From the NCBI GenBank assembly GCA_009693865.1, contig SHWL01000023.1, forward strand, positions 1 through 40,660: 40,660 bases of DNA, given 5' to 3'. Numbering within the stretch: the stretch's first letter is position 1; every line of letters begins with the position of its first letter. A program made the translations under genes and the position numbers. Below are positions 25,597 through 33,618 of this stretch, piece by piece. The notes under the pieces are model-generated. The model was not told the DNA's origin and searched no databases. It saw only the letters and a program-made list of their open reading frames with translations. This DNA is from Acetobacteraceae bacterium. GTDB lineage: Bacteria > Pseudomonadota > Alphaproteobacteria > Acetobacterales > Acetobacteraceae.

Positions 25597-26174
25597 GACG
25601 CACTCTCCGTCGGTGCGAGATGGCCCAGCATGGACGCGAAACACGCTGCACTGGGCAGGGAAAACAGCGATAGGCTTGTTGCTTCGACACGCGGCCCGCC
25701 GTCGGTCCACCAGGCGCTGGTCACGCCGCCATTCAGGCCGGAGGATGCAGGACAGGGCGGCGGCATTAGCCGTTCGGGCGGAGCGTCTTCATCGAGAGCG
25801 AGGCGGCCGAGTGCTTCGGCCTCATCGAGCCAACCGGCCCAATCCGCCGGATCGGGCGTTCCGGAGTCGGGTAACGCCGCGAACGTCAACGGAAAATACC
25901 GGCCGACCTTGTCCACACTGGGCATGATCAATCCGACCGCCGCCCGGGGACCGCAGAGTCCGGCCGAGAAGACAAAACGCCAGACCGGCGCTTCCAAAAA
26001 TGCATCGAGCCAGGCTTCGCCCATGAGAGCGCGGCTGCCCGCGATCGCGGTGGATTGCCAGTCGTGCCACGGATCGTTGAAGTCGCGCGGCAAGCCACCG
26101 TGGACGAAGTCTCCACGCGCGGGAACTTTGCCCGAGAAGCCGCGGATGATTTCGGGTTCTATGGTGCCGGACAT
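25593..26174 (-). CDS. tagF: T6SS-associated protein TagF (ImpM family)
   Basis: 193 aa. Hallmarks are IRGFSGKVPARGDFVHGGLPRDF at the N-terminus, VWRFVFSAGLCGPRAAVGLIMPSVDKVGRYFPLTF in the middle and SAWWTDG near the C-terminus, all typical of the SciT/ImpM/TagF family. TagF represses T6SS assembly after translation, acting on the FHA protein. The start overlaps the tssM stop by 16 bases and the stop overlaps pppA, so tssM-tagF-pppA are tightly packed. Here TagF and PP2C are separate proteins, whereas some species fuse them. Confidence 0.93.
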   Translation of the reverse strand: MSGTIEPEIIRGFSGKVPARGDFVHGGLPRDFNDPWHDWQSTAIAGSRALMGEAWLDAFLEAPVWRFVFSAGLCGPRAAVGLIMPSVDKVGRYFPLTFAALPDSGTPDPADWAGWLDEAEALGRLALDEDAPPERLMPPPCPASSGLNGGVTSAWWTDGGPRVEATSLSLFSLPSAACFASMLGHLAPTESAS

Positions 26175-29100
26175 TTGAAATCTTTCAACAGCCCGGGTGC
26201 GAGCGGGTTCAGGACGGAACCCGCGCGGATTTCGAAGGAGGCATGGCGGTCGCCCAACTGGAAATCCAGTACATAACGGTCGGAGCTGCCGGCCTGCCGC
26301 AGCGTGCCTTTGTCGAACAATTTGAACAAAGCCCAGGGACCGGATGTCTGGATAACCGGGGCGCCGGAGCTTGGCGGCGGATCGAAGGCCAGGCGGGCGG
26401 TGATGATCCGGACTCCGCCGGGCCAGGCGACGGTCACCGGACGCACAGGACCGTGGGAGTACACGATCTGTTGCTCACCCAGATCGATCGTGACCTGCTT
26501 CGTCACGTTATCGGCGGATTGCGGTGTCACATCGAACCGGACCGCCGGATCCTTCCCACCCGGGCCGAAAAACAGGTCGCGGATCGCCGCCGCGCGCTGG
26601 AATTGCGCGAGGTCGGCAGGCGAAACGGGCGGCGCGACATCGCCCGCCGCCTGCAGCTTCCAGGTCGGGCCGGACATATTCACGAATGGCCGCAACTGTT
26701 GATTAAAGAACGCGTCGAGCATGCCACCCGGCGCGAACAGCTTGCCGAAATCGTCCAACGGGATGTCGTTGCCGGAACCCGCCACGAACGGATAGCGTCC
26801 GTTGACTGCCTTCTGGCAAAGGGATGCGGGCCCGCCAGGGGCATTGAACGCCTCAACCGCCGCCTTTTTCGCTCCGGCATTCATCTGCGCCGAGCCTCCG
26901 GCGACCATGACGTTCAGCCAATGCCGGATGGGCTCGGGATCGCGGCTCGCCTCGGCGCGCAATTGCGTGGCGACATTGGCGGCGCCTCCGCCCGCCGCGG
27001 GTGGGCCGGGGACCGGGTTGGCGACCTTGTCCAGTTGTTGCTGCAAATCGCTCAGCAATTTCAGGACGTTGTCGAGCGGGGCCCCCGGACCTTTGCCGAC
27101 GAATTTAATTAACGCGTCATAGCGGTCTTCGATCGCTTTGCCCGGCGGCTCAGCCGCCCCACCCAACGGGTTACCCAACACTGCCTGCAACCGCGAGGTG
27201 GAGCTGGTCAGCGCGGCCGCCGCCGACCCAACCGCCGCGCCGGCGAGCGCGCTCGCGGCGCCACCGGCCGTTGTGACCGGTGGTGTGACCGTCAGCATCA
27301 ATTGCTTGGTGATCGCGGTCAGCATGTCCCGCATTGGCGATTGCGGCGACGACAGAACGTAAAGCATTTGGACGCTCTGCTTCGAATCGTTCAACGGCGG
27401 CAAATCCAGTTCCGCCAGGAACGCGTCCCAGATGGCCGCGTATTCGTCCGTGTAAAGCTTCACCACATCGCGTTGCAGCGTGAGTGCCGCCGGACTCGAG
27501 ACGCTGAATTCGGACTGTTTGCCAAGGACCCAACTGTCGCCGGCGACCTCATTCAGGGCGCGAGGAAGCTGCGGCAGGAGAACCGAGTGGAACCCGGTCA
27601 CCGTATGCAGACCCGACAGCCCATCTGTCAGTTTCGCGCCCGAACGCCGGGTGAACAGCGGCGCCCCCGCGGCTCCCGCCGCCTCGGCCGGTATCCACGC
27701 CGGCAACCCCGTCGCTTCGGGGGAGCGTTTGATCACGCGGTACACTCGTTCGGCCAGTGTCACGCGGGAGAAGGTGCGCCGCGCCTCGTCCACCAGTTGG
27801 CCATCCAACGGCACACGGCCCAAAGGTTGCTCCAACAACGCGTTCAGATGTTTCGTCAGGCTGTCCCGCACCGGCTGGCCAAGCGGACCCGGGAAGGCCG
27901 CCAGCCAGTCGAGCCGCATCCATTCCTTGATCGACGGCCGATCCAACGGCCCGGCGGAACCCAGCATCAGATAGGTTCGCGTCGCCTCATAAAGGAACGG
28001 CGGATCGGTGAGTTTCGCCCGCATCTGTCCTTCCAGACGCCATAACAGGCGCGGCAGGAAGATGTTGTTCAACGCGTTGGCGTAAATCTGGTCCGCGCCC
28101 GCGCCGAGTTTGCTTGTTTGCGACAAGCCCGGGAACCATTGCGTTTCGGTCGCGGGCATCTGTGTGCCGTAGGGCAGGGCGCGCGCCAGGTCCAGCACGG
28201 GCCCGACCTTCTCCAAGGCCGCATCGTTCACCGGATCCAGCGGCAGTGCTTTCGCCGCCGCGATATAGGCCGTGAGCGCCGCGTCTTCGCTTCTGATCGC
28301 GGCCTTATTGACCGATGACGTCTGGATCAGCGCGCCCACGCCCAGGATCGCCACGAGGGTGGCGAGGCTGGCGGCGCCAATGCGCATCATCCAGGCGCGC
28401 TTGACTGCGGAGGGATCGCGGGAGACGAGCATCGCCTCCCCGAAAATCACCTCTTTCAGCAGCCGGGTCAGGAAGTAGCTGCGACCGGCCTCAGGCCGCA
28501 GCGATGGCGCCCGTTGTTGATCGATCCCGAAGCTGCGCGCCAGCGCCCCGGTCAGACGGTCGATCGGCGTCCCTTCCTGCGTGCCGGACGCGATATAAAT
28601 ACCACGCAGAAACGGCGCGGGATCGAGCCGCGTGCCACCGAAAGCCTCCTGCACAAACTCGACCAGCGGTTGCCGCAGACTCGCCACCTGCGCCGGAAAA
28701 CCGGCGATGGCGACGCGCCGCTCAGGCGAGCGTTCCGCCTGCAACCGGTCGATCAGGCGTTGGTTCAGACGCTCCACCAGCAGATCGAACTCGGCCGCGA
28801 AGGCCCCGGAGCTGCCGCCGTCGGTCTTGTTCAACGGGAACGTCGTGCCCCAGACGGCACCGCGTTTTTCGCGGTCCAGATCGTCATAGAACTCGCTGAA
28901 GCCCGCCACCAGGTCGGCCTTGGTGAACATGACGTAGATCGGCATGCGCACGCCCAACTGGTCGGACAGTTCCTTGACGCGTTGGCGGATCGCGCGGGCG
29001 TGCGCCAATCGCTCATTCGCGGGCGCCGCCGCGATGTCGGTCATGGCGATCGCCACGATCACGCCGTTCAGCGGCTGCCGCGGCCGAGTGCGTTTCAGCA

Positions 29101-29695
29101 ACGACAGGAACGCGTCCCACCCGGCTTTATCCACCGCCGCGTTGCTGTCCTGCGTGGCATAGCGGCCCGCGGTGTCGATCAGCACCGCGTCGTCGGTGAA
29201 CATCCACTCGCACATCCGCGTGCCGCCGACGCCGGCGATCGGTCCCTGGCCCATTTCGGCCGCCAATGGGAAGGTCAGACCGGCGTTCAGCAGCGCGGTG
29301 GTCTTGCCCGCGCCGGGCGGGCCGATGATCGCGAACCACGGCTGTTCATATAAAAAGCCTCGCGATTTCGAGGCCTTTTTCAGCAGGGTCAACGCCGTGG
29401 TCAGCTTGTCCCGCATCGCCGCCACTTCCTCGGCGGAGGCGGCCATCGACGGATCCTCGGCCGTCGCGGTGACGCCCGCGACCAAGGCGGCCTCGTTCTT
29501 TTTGCGGCGGAAATCGAGCCAGAAGTTCACGCCCACCCAGATCAGCACCATGACGGCGATGATGATCGCGCGGGGAATCCAGGATTCCAGGAAGGCGAGG
29601 AACGGTCCGAAGAACCAGATCAGCAACCCGACGAACAGGACGCCGACGAATGTCAGGAACCAGCGAGAGCCGAAAAAGCGGATAATCGCGCCCAT
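26159..29695 (-). CDS. tssM: T6SS inner-membrane protein TssM (IcmF family)
   Basis: 1,178 aa. ATG 29695 is used because the membrane protein starts cleanly there (MGAIIRFFGSRWF); upstream in-frame codons overlap tssL. Two transmembrane helices lie at about 10-32 and 40-60, then a cytoplasmic NTPase domain with Walker A GPPGAGKT (125-132), and a third helix at about 436-460. The remaining ~700 residues are periplasmic and include an Ala-rich low-complexity stretch (around 820-850). TssM spans the envelope with TssJ and TssL and contacts the TssJ lipoprotein at its C-terminus. The gene follows tssL by 4 bp. Confidence 0.95.
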   Translation of the reverse strand: MGAIIRFFGSRWFLTFVGVLFVGLLIWFFGPFLAFLESWIPRAIIIAVMVLIWVGVNFWLDFRRKKNEAALVAGVTATAEDPSMAASAEEVAAMRDKLTTALTLLKKASKSRGFLYEQPWFAIIGPPGAGKTTALLNAGLTFPLAAEMGQGPIAGVGGTRMCEWMFTDDAVLIDTAGRYATQDSNAAVDKAGWDAFLSLLKRTRPRQPLNGVIVAIAMTDIAAAPANERLAHARAIRQRVKELSDQLGVRMPIYVMFTKADLVAGFSEFYDDLDREKRGAVWGTTFPLNKTDGGSSGAFAAEFDLLVERLNQRLIDRLQAERSPERRVAIAGFPAQVASLRQPLVEFVQEAFGGTRLDPAPFLRGIYIASGTQEGTPIDRLTGALARSFGIDQQRAPSLRPEAGRSYFLTRLLKEVIFGEAMLVSRDPSAVKRAWMMRIGAASLATLVAILGVGALIQTSSVNKAAIRSEDAALTAYIAAAKALPLDPVNDAALEKVGPVLDLARALPYGTQMPATETQWFPGLSQTSKLGAGADQIYANALNNIFLPRLLWRLEGQMRAKLTDPPFLYEATRTYLMLGSAGPLDRPSIKEWMRLDWLAAFPGPLGQPVRDSLTKHLNALLEQPLGRVPLDGQLVDEARRTFSRVTLAERVYRVIKRSPEATGLPAWIPAEAAGAAGAPLFTRRSGAKLTDGLSGLHTVTGFHSVLLPQLPRALNEVAGDSWVLGKQSEFSVSSPAALTLQRDVVKLYTDEYAAIWDAFLAELDLPPLNDSKQSVQMLYVLSSPQSPMRDMLTAITKQLMLTVTPPVTTAGGAASALAGAAVGSAAAALTSSTSRLQAVLGNPLGGAAEPPGKAIEDRYDALIKFVGKGPGAPLDNVLKLLSDLQQQLDKVANPVPGPPAAGGGAANVATQLRAEASRDPEPIRHWLNVMVAGGSAQMNAGAKKAAVEAFNAPGGPASLCQKAVNGRYPFVAGSGNDIPLDDFGKLFAPGGMLDAFFNQQLRPFVNMSGPTWKLQAAGDVAPPVSPADLAQFQRAAAIRDLFFGPGGKDPAVRFDVTPQSADNVTKQVTIDLGEQQIVYSHGPVRPVTVAWPGGVRIITARLAFDPPPSSGAPVIQTSGPWALFKLFDKGTLRQAGSSDRYVLDFQLGDRHASFEIRAGSVLNPLAPGLLKDFKCPAP

Positions 29696-29699
29696 GAGG

Positions 29700-31061
29700 T
29701 TAGCCTTGCCTCCGCAGCACGACTTCGATTCGCCGATTCTCGTCGCGGCCCGCCTCGGTCGCGTTCGAAGCAAGCGGGTCCGCGTCGGCTTTGCCAACCG
29801 CGTTGATCCGCCCGGGCTCGCCAAGCTGCCGGACGATGAGGTCCCGCGCCGCCTCGGCCCGCGCCGCCGAGAGCTGATAATTGGACGGAAAACGGACGGT
29901 CCGGATCGGCTGGTTGTCGGTGTAGCCGATCACTTGCACCGGCCCTTTTTCCACCCGCAACGCTTCGCCGATGCGTTCCAGCAGGCGATAGTAGCCCTGG
30001 TTCACCGTGGCGCTACCCGAGGCGAACATGCCCTTGTTACGGATGCGCACGATGGGCATGGATTTATCGCCAAGCACCGTGACCAGCCCCTGGTCGATTT
30101 CCGGCTTCAGGAACACGTAGATCGGCTCGGGAGGGAGGGGCACCACTTCGGGCGGGCGTACCGGCGCGACGCGGACGATCGCGGGCATTTTCGATAGCGG
30201 CGCCGTCAGCATGTTGGAGAAGGTATCGTCGGACGCCCCGTTCAGGCTGGTGGAGAACCAGATGAACACGCCCCCGACGATCCCCAGGGCAGCGGCCGCC
30301 ATGACCCAGGTCGGCACCGTTCCGCCCGCGGGTTTGTATGGCATTTGCACGCCCTGCCAGTGCGGCGACAAAGCCGTATCGGTCACCTGACGTTGGCGCG
30401 AAATCATCGTGTAGAGATCTTCGCGGATCCGGTCGATTTCGCCCGGGCGGTGCGGCGGCCGGCGGTACTGCCCAAGGAAGCCAAGGCTCAGGCAGTAATA
30501 CATCAACTCCAGGACCGGCAGGTTGGTCGCCGGAATCTCTTTCATTTTCTCCAGAATTTGGAAGAAGCGTTCGCCGGCGCGGACCTCCTGATGGAATGTC
30601 GCGACCAAAGATCGCGCGGCCCAACCGCCGGTGCTGCCCCAGGGCGTGTTCAGGGCGATGTCGTCGATGCTGGCGCACAAGGCGTAATGCGCGGGTTGCA
30701 GCAGTTCGTTCGGGACACCGCCTTCGCGGGCGGCGGCTTCGAATTGCCGCACCTCGCGCACGGTCCGATCTCGGAGGTCGTCCGCGTTGGGCGCGGACAC
30801 CGTCATCCGCAGCCGTCCCAGCAGTTGCAGCAATGGCGCGGCGGCGTTGATCAGCGGGTTGAGGCCGAACTGAATCGTCTCTGCCCCGCCCACGGCGGCG
30901 GCTGCCATCGGCGCGCCTTCGAACGCCGAGGGCCGGGCGCCAGCGGCGGGCGGCGGTGGCGGAGCGGCGGCGACCGGGGAAGGGGCCCGCCTCCCGCCCG
31001 GCGCCGGGCGGATGACCGTGCGGTCGGAATCGTTTGGTTCGGCGAAAGGATCGTCGCTCAT
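29700..31061 (-). CDS. tssL: T6SS protein TssL (DotU/IcmH) with C-terminal OmpA domain
   Basis: 453 aa. ATG 31061 overlaps the tssK stop as ATGA. The first ~65 residues are a Pro/Ala-rich extension. The DotU domain (about 65-250) has NPLINAAAPLLQLLGRLR, HYALCASIDDIALNTPWG and MYYCLSLGFLGQYR. A single transmembrane helix follows (about 251-269), then a periplasmic part ending in an OmpA-like domain with GYTDNQPI (379-386), NYQLSAARAEAARD (394-407) and NRRIEVVL near the end. The OmpA domain should anchor the secretion complex to peptidoglycan, replacing a separate TagL-type protein. This two-part architecture is known for 'evolved' TssL proteins. Confidence 0.95.
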   Translation of the reverse strand: MSDDPFAEPNDSDRTVIRPAPGGRRAPSPVAAAPPPPPAAGARPSAFEGAPMAAAAVGGAETIQFGLNPLINAAAPLLQLLGRLRMTVSAPNADDLRDRTVREVRQFEAAAREGGVPNELLQPAHYALCASIDDIALNTPWGSTGGWAARSLVATFHQEVRAGERFFQILEKMKEIPATNLPVLELMYYCLSLGFLGQYRRPPHRPGEIDRIREDLYTMISRQRQVTDTALSPHWQGVQMPYKPAGGTVPTWVMAAAALGIVGGVFIWFSTSLNGASDDTFSNMLTAPLSKMPAIVRVAPVRPPEVVPLPPEPIYVFLKPEIDQGLVTVLGDKSMPIVRIRNKGMFASGSATVNQGYYRLLERIGEALRVEKGPVQVIGYTDNQPIRTVRFPSNYQLSAARAEAARDLIVRQLGEPGRINAVGKADADPLASNATEAGRDENRRIEVVLRRQG

Positions 31062-32380
31062 CCGCGGACCGCCCACAGTTCAAGCCGGAGATTGGGGAAT
31101 TCACCTGCAAGGTGAATCGCGAAGCCACCCGAGTTCTGCATTTGCGTCCAATGCGGACTGCCTCGGTCGAGTTCGAAATAGGTCGCGCCCGCGTAAAACG
31201 GCAATTGCCGGGGCGCGACCTGCATCGGCCGTACCGCGATGCCCGGCAGCGCCGCGTTGACCAACTCGCGGATATGTTCCACCGCGCCAATCTTGACCTG
31301 CGTCGGGAACAGCCGGCGCAGCGTCTCATTGGGCATGTCGCACTGCACGGTCATCACGAAGTTGGAGCCCCGGAGGATCGAGCGGTCGGTGATCGGTCCC
31401 ACTCGAACCCCATGGCGGGCCTCACGCAGCGGGATCGGAATCGCGGTCTGTTCCAGCACCGCCGACAGCGCGCGCCGCAAATCGGCGACGACCGGAGCGT
31501 AGCTACGTTGCAGGTCGTCGTGCCGGTAGGCCGGATAAGTCCCGGCGCGGCGGCTTTCCAGGAACGTCGCGAACTCCCCCGCCATCTGCACCAGCGCGGT
31601 ATAAAGCGTTTCCGGATGGATCGACGCCGCGTCCGCCCAATGCGAGACGACCGTCTGCCACCCATTGATCGATTGCAGCAGCAAGAAATCCGCCACCTGG
31701 GCCACGCCGGCCTGGCCGGGAGCGGTCATGCGGGCGGCCAGCGCCTCCCCGCGCTGGTTCAGCATCCCCGCCAATTCCGCGATCAACCCCGCCAATGGCG
31801 CCGCGGCGGAGCAGACCAGCGACGGCGGGATCCAGCGGTCGTCCAGGATGACCCGCCGGTCGGCGGTAACCTCGGTGACGCGGGCGAGGCCGATACACTG
31901 GTAGCCGGTGCGTTCTTCCGCCTCGAGCATATAGCGCATGCGCGGGCGGGCGACCTGCAATTCAGCGGGGATCGAGGAGGCGGACTGGGTATCGTACGCC
32001 TCAAACGGATGCGCGCCGTAACGTCCCTCGGAGCCATCGTCCGAAACTTCCACGCCGCCGGCCTGGCGGATCGGCAGCGCGAGGTAGACCAGCGCGTTAC
32101 GCGCGCTATCGGGGACGTCGAGCGGCGAGGGATGATCCGCTTCACCGGGCAACATGAACGGCGTGCCGTCTTCGAAGACACCCGACGCCGAGGCCAGCGC
32201 GAACCGTCCGGTTCCCAGAAGATCGCGGTCCAGCGCGTGATCGATCAGGCCCCAGGGATGCGGCCGCAGCGCGCGGGTCATGCCCCGGACAAGCGATTCA
32301 GTCCAGCGGTCCTGCTGTTGAAAATGTTGAGTCCGGAGGAACATGCCTTCCCGCCAGACAACGCGGTTGGACCAACTCAT
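31058..32380 (-). CDS. tssK: T6SS baseplate protein TssK (ImpJ/VasE)
   Basis: 440 aa, normal for the family. It starts with the signature MSWSNRVVWREGMFLRTQHFQQQDRW and keeps RPHPWGL, PRMRYMLE and the C-terminal LPFYAGATYFELDRGSPHW. A strong CAGGAGG site precedes ATG 32380. TssK is a trimer that links the baseplate wedge to the TssL/TssM membrane complex. The start lies 81 bp after the second tssJ and the stop overlaps tssL. Confidence 0.96.
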   Translation of the reverse strand: MSWSNRVVWREGMFLRTQHFQQQDRWTESLVRGMTRALRPHPWGLIDHALDRDLLGTGRFALASASGVFEDGTPFMLPGEADHPSPLDVPDSARNALVYLALPIRQAGGVEVSDDGSEGRYGAHPFEAYDTQSASSIPAELQVARPRMRYMLEAEERTGYQCIGLARVTEVTADRRVILDDRWIPPSLVCSAAAPLAGLIAELAGMLNQRGEALAARMTAPGQAGVAQVADFLLLQSINGWQTVVSHWADAASIHPETLYTALVQMAGEFATFLESRRAGTYPAYRHDDLQRSYAPVVADLRRALSAVLEQTAIPIPLREARHGVRVGPITDRSILRGSNFVMTVQCDMPNETLRRLFPTQVKIGAVEHIRELVNAALPGIAVRPMQVAPRQLPFYAGATYFELDRGSPHWTQMQNSGGFAIHLAGEFPNLRLELWAVRG

Positions 32381-32461
32381 GGATCGTTCTGCCTCCTGGC
32401 CGGATACCGCCGCCTTACTCCATGATCGCGCACCCTTGGTCCGATGACCAGCACCATTCCG

Positions 32462-32938
32462 CTATTGAGGCGCGGGGCGGGAAGGCGCGCTCGTGAGCGT
32501 GAGCGTCAGTTTGCCGAGCGTGGCGGTCAACTGGGTCGGCCCGCTGTCGTGGGCCTTCTGGGTTCCCCGCCATTTCGCATGGTCGATGTCACGGTACATC
32601 ACCGCGACGCCGATCGAGGTGACCATCGGCTTCAGTTCGATGGTCATGTTTTTTGTTTCACCCGGTGAGATAAGAAACTCCTGCGACCCCATCGATTCGG
32701 CGCCAAGCGTTTTCGCTTCATTGTCTTTCAGCGCGAAGACGTCGGTTTGCTCGAATTTCGCGACGCCGGCCAATTGATAGATTCGAACCGCGACCGGCGC
32801 GGCTTTGCCGGACGCGTCGGGATTCTGCTCCGCGCTGCCGGCGATCGTCAGATACAGCACTGGCGGTGGCTTTGGCGGTGGCGCGCATTGGGTCAGGACC
32901 GTCAGACTCAACAGGGCCAGCAAACAACGGAGGTTCAT
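32462..32938 (-). CDS. tssJ: T6SS outer-membrane lipoprotein TssJ, short tandem copy
   Basis: 158 aa. ATG 32938 overlaps the upstream paralogue as ATGA and begins a lipoprotein signal (MNLRCLLALLSLTVLTQC, lipobox LTQC). The mature part is the compact TssJ beta-sandwich: KPPPVLYLTIAGSAEQNPDASGKAAPVAVRIYQL, FEQTDVFALKDNEAKTL, and the ISPGETKNMTIELKP strand. TssJ sits in the outer membrane and holds the TssM periplasmic end. It is clearly a paralogue of the next gene upstream, with more than half of residues identical over the shared region by eye. Confidence 0.93.
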   Translation of the reverse strand: MNLRCLLALLSLTVLTQCAPPPKPPPVLYLTIAGSAEQNPDASGKAAPVAVRIYQLAGVAKFEQTDVFALKDNEAKTLGAESMGSQEFLISPGETKNMTIELKPMVTSIGVAVMYRDIDHAKWRGTQKAHDSGPTQLTATLGKLTLTLTSAPSRPAPQ

Positions 32939-33618
32939 GGTTTGATCCCGTATGGTATTGAAGATACCGACGGCGTGGCCGTCTGGCTTTGCGCCCCCGA
33001 CGCGGCCGCCCCGCCTGGCAAAAGCTTGGACTTGAGCGCATCTCCCGCCAGACCCTTGACCTGTTCGAGGGCGGCGCCCGGGATGGCGGCGGCCGCTTTC
33101 GCCGCCGCGTCCTCGCTGAGGCCGGCCGCGACCCCGATCTTGTCCAGAATGCCGGGCTGTTTGGCATCGGCATTGATGGCCAGCGCGAGCGTTCCGGTCG
33201 TCACGGACAGATTCGTGGGTCCATTGGCGGCGGCTGGCACGGTTGCCCGCCATTTCGCCTTGTCGATGTCGCGATACATAACGGCAACCCCGATCGTCGA
33301 AACCAATGGTTTCAGATCGATCTTGATGATTTTTTTCTCGTTGGGCGCGATCAGATATTCGCCGGAACCTTGCAATTCCGTGCCCAGGGTTTTCACTTCG
33401 AAGTCTTTCAGCGCGAAGACGTCGCTCTGTTCGAATTTGGCGGAACCGTTAAGTTGGTAAATCCTCACCCCGACCGGCGAGGCCTTGCCGAAGGCGTCGG
33501 GGTTCTGACCCTCGGTGCCGGAAATCGTCAGATTGAGCACTGGCGGCGGCTTCGCGGCCGGGGCGCAGCCCGCCATGCCGGCGAGATCCAGAAATCCCAG
33601 CAGCATCACGCGTTTCAT
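32935..33618 (-). CDS. tssJ: T6SS lipoprotein TssJ, long tandem copy with C-terminal tail
   Basis: 227 aa. ATG 33618 overlaps the tagH stop as ATGA and starts a lipoprotein signal (MKRVMLLGFLDLAGMAGC, lipobox MAGC). Residues ~20-150 align with the short copy (NLTISGTEGQNPD, VGVRIYQLNGSAKFEQSDVFALKDFE, VSTIGVAVMYRDIDKAKWR). The last ~75 residues are extra, Ala/Gly/Ser-rich and include an AAAKAAAAIPGAALEQVKGLAGDALKS-like helix. Which of the two copies is the working TssJ is unknown; both have intact lipoboxes. The tail may contact peptidoglycan or the partner copy (inference). Confidence 0.92.
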   Translation of the reverse strand: MKRVMLLGFLDLAGMAGCAPAAKPPPVLNLTISGTEGQNPDAFGKASPVGVRIYQLNGSAKFEQSDVFALKDFEVKTLGTELQGSGEYLIAPNEKKIIKIDLKPLVSTIGVAVMYRDIDKAKWRATVPAAANGPTNLSVTTGTLALAINADAKQPGILDKIGVAAGLSEDAAAKAAAAIPGAALEQVKGLAGDALKSKLLPGGAAASGAQSQTATPSVSSIPYGIKP

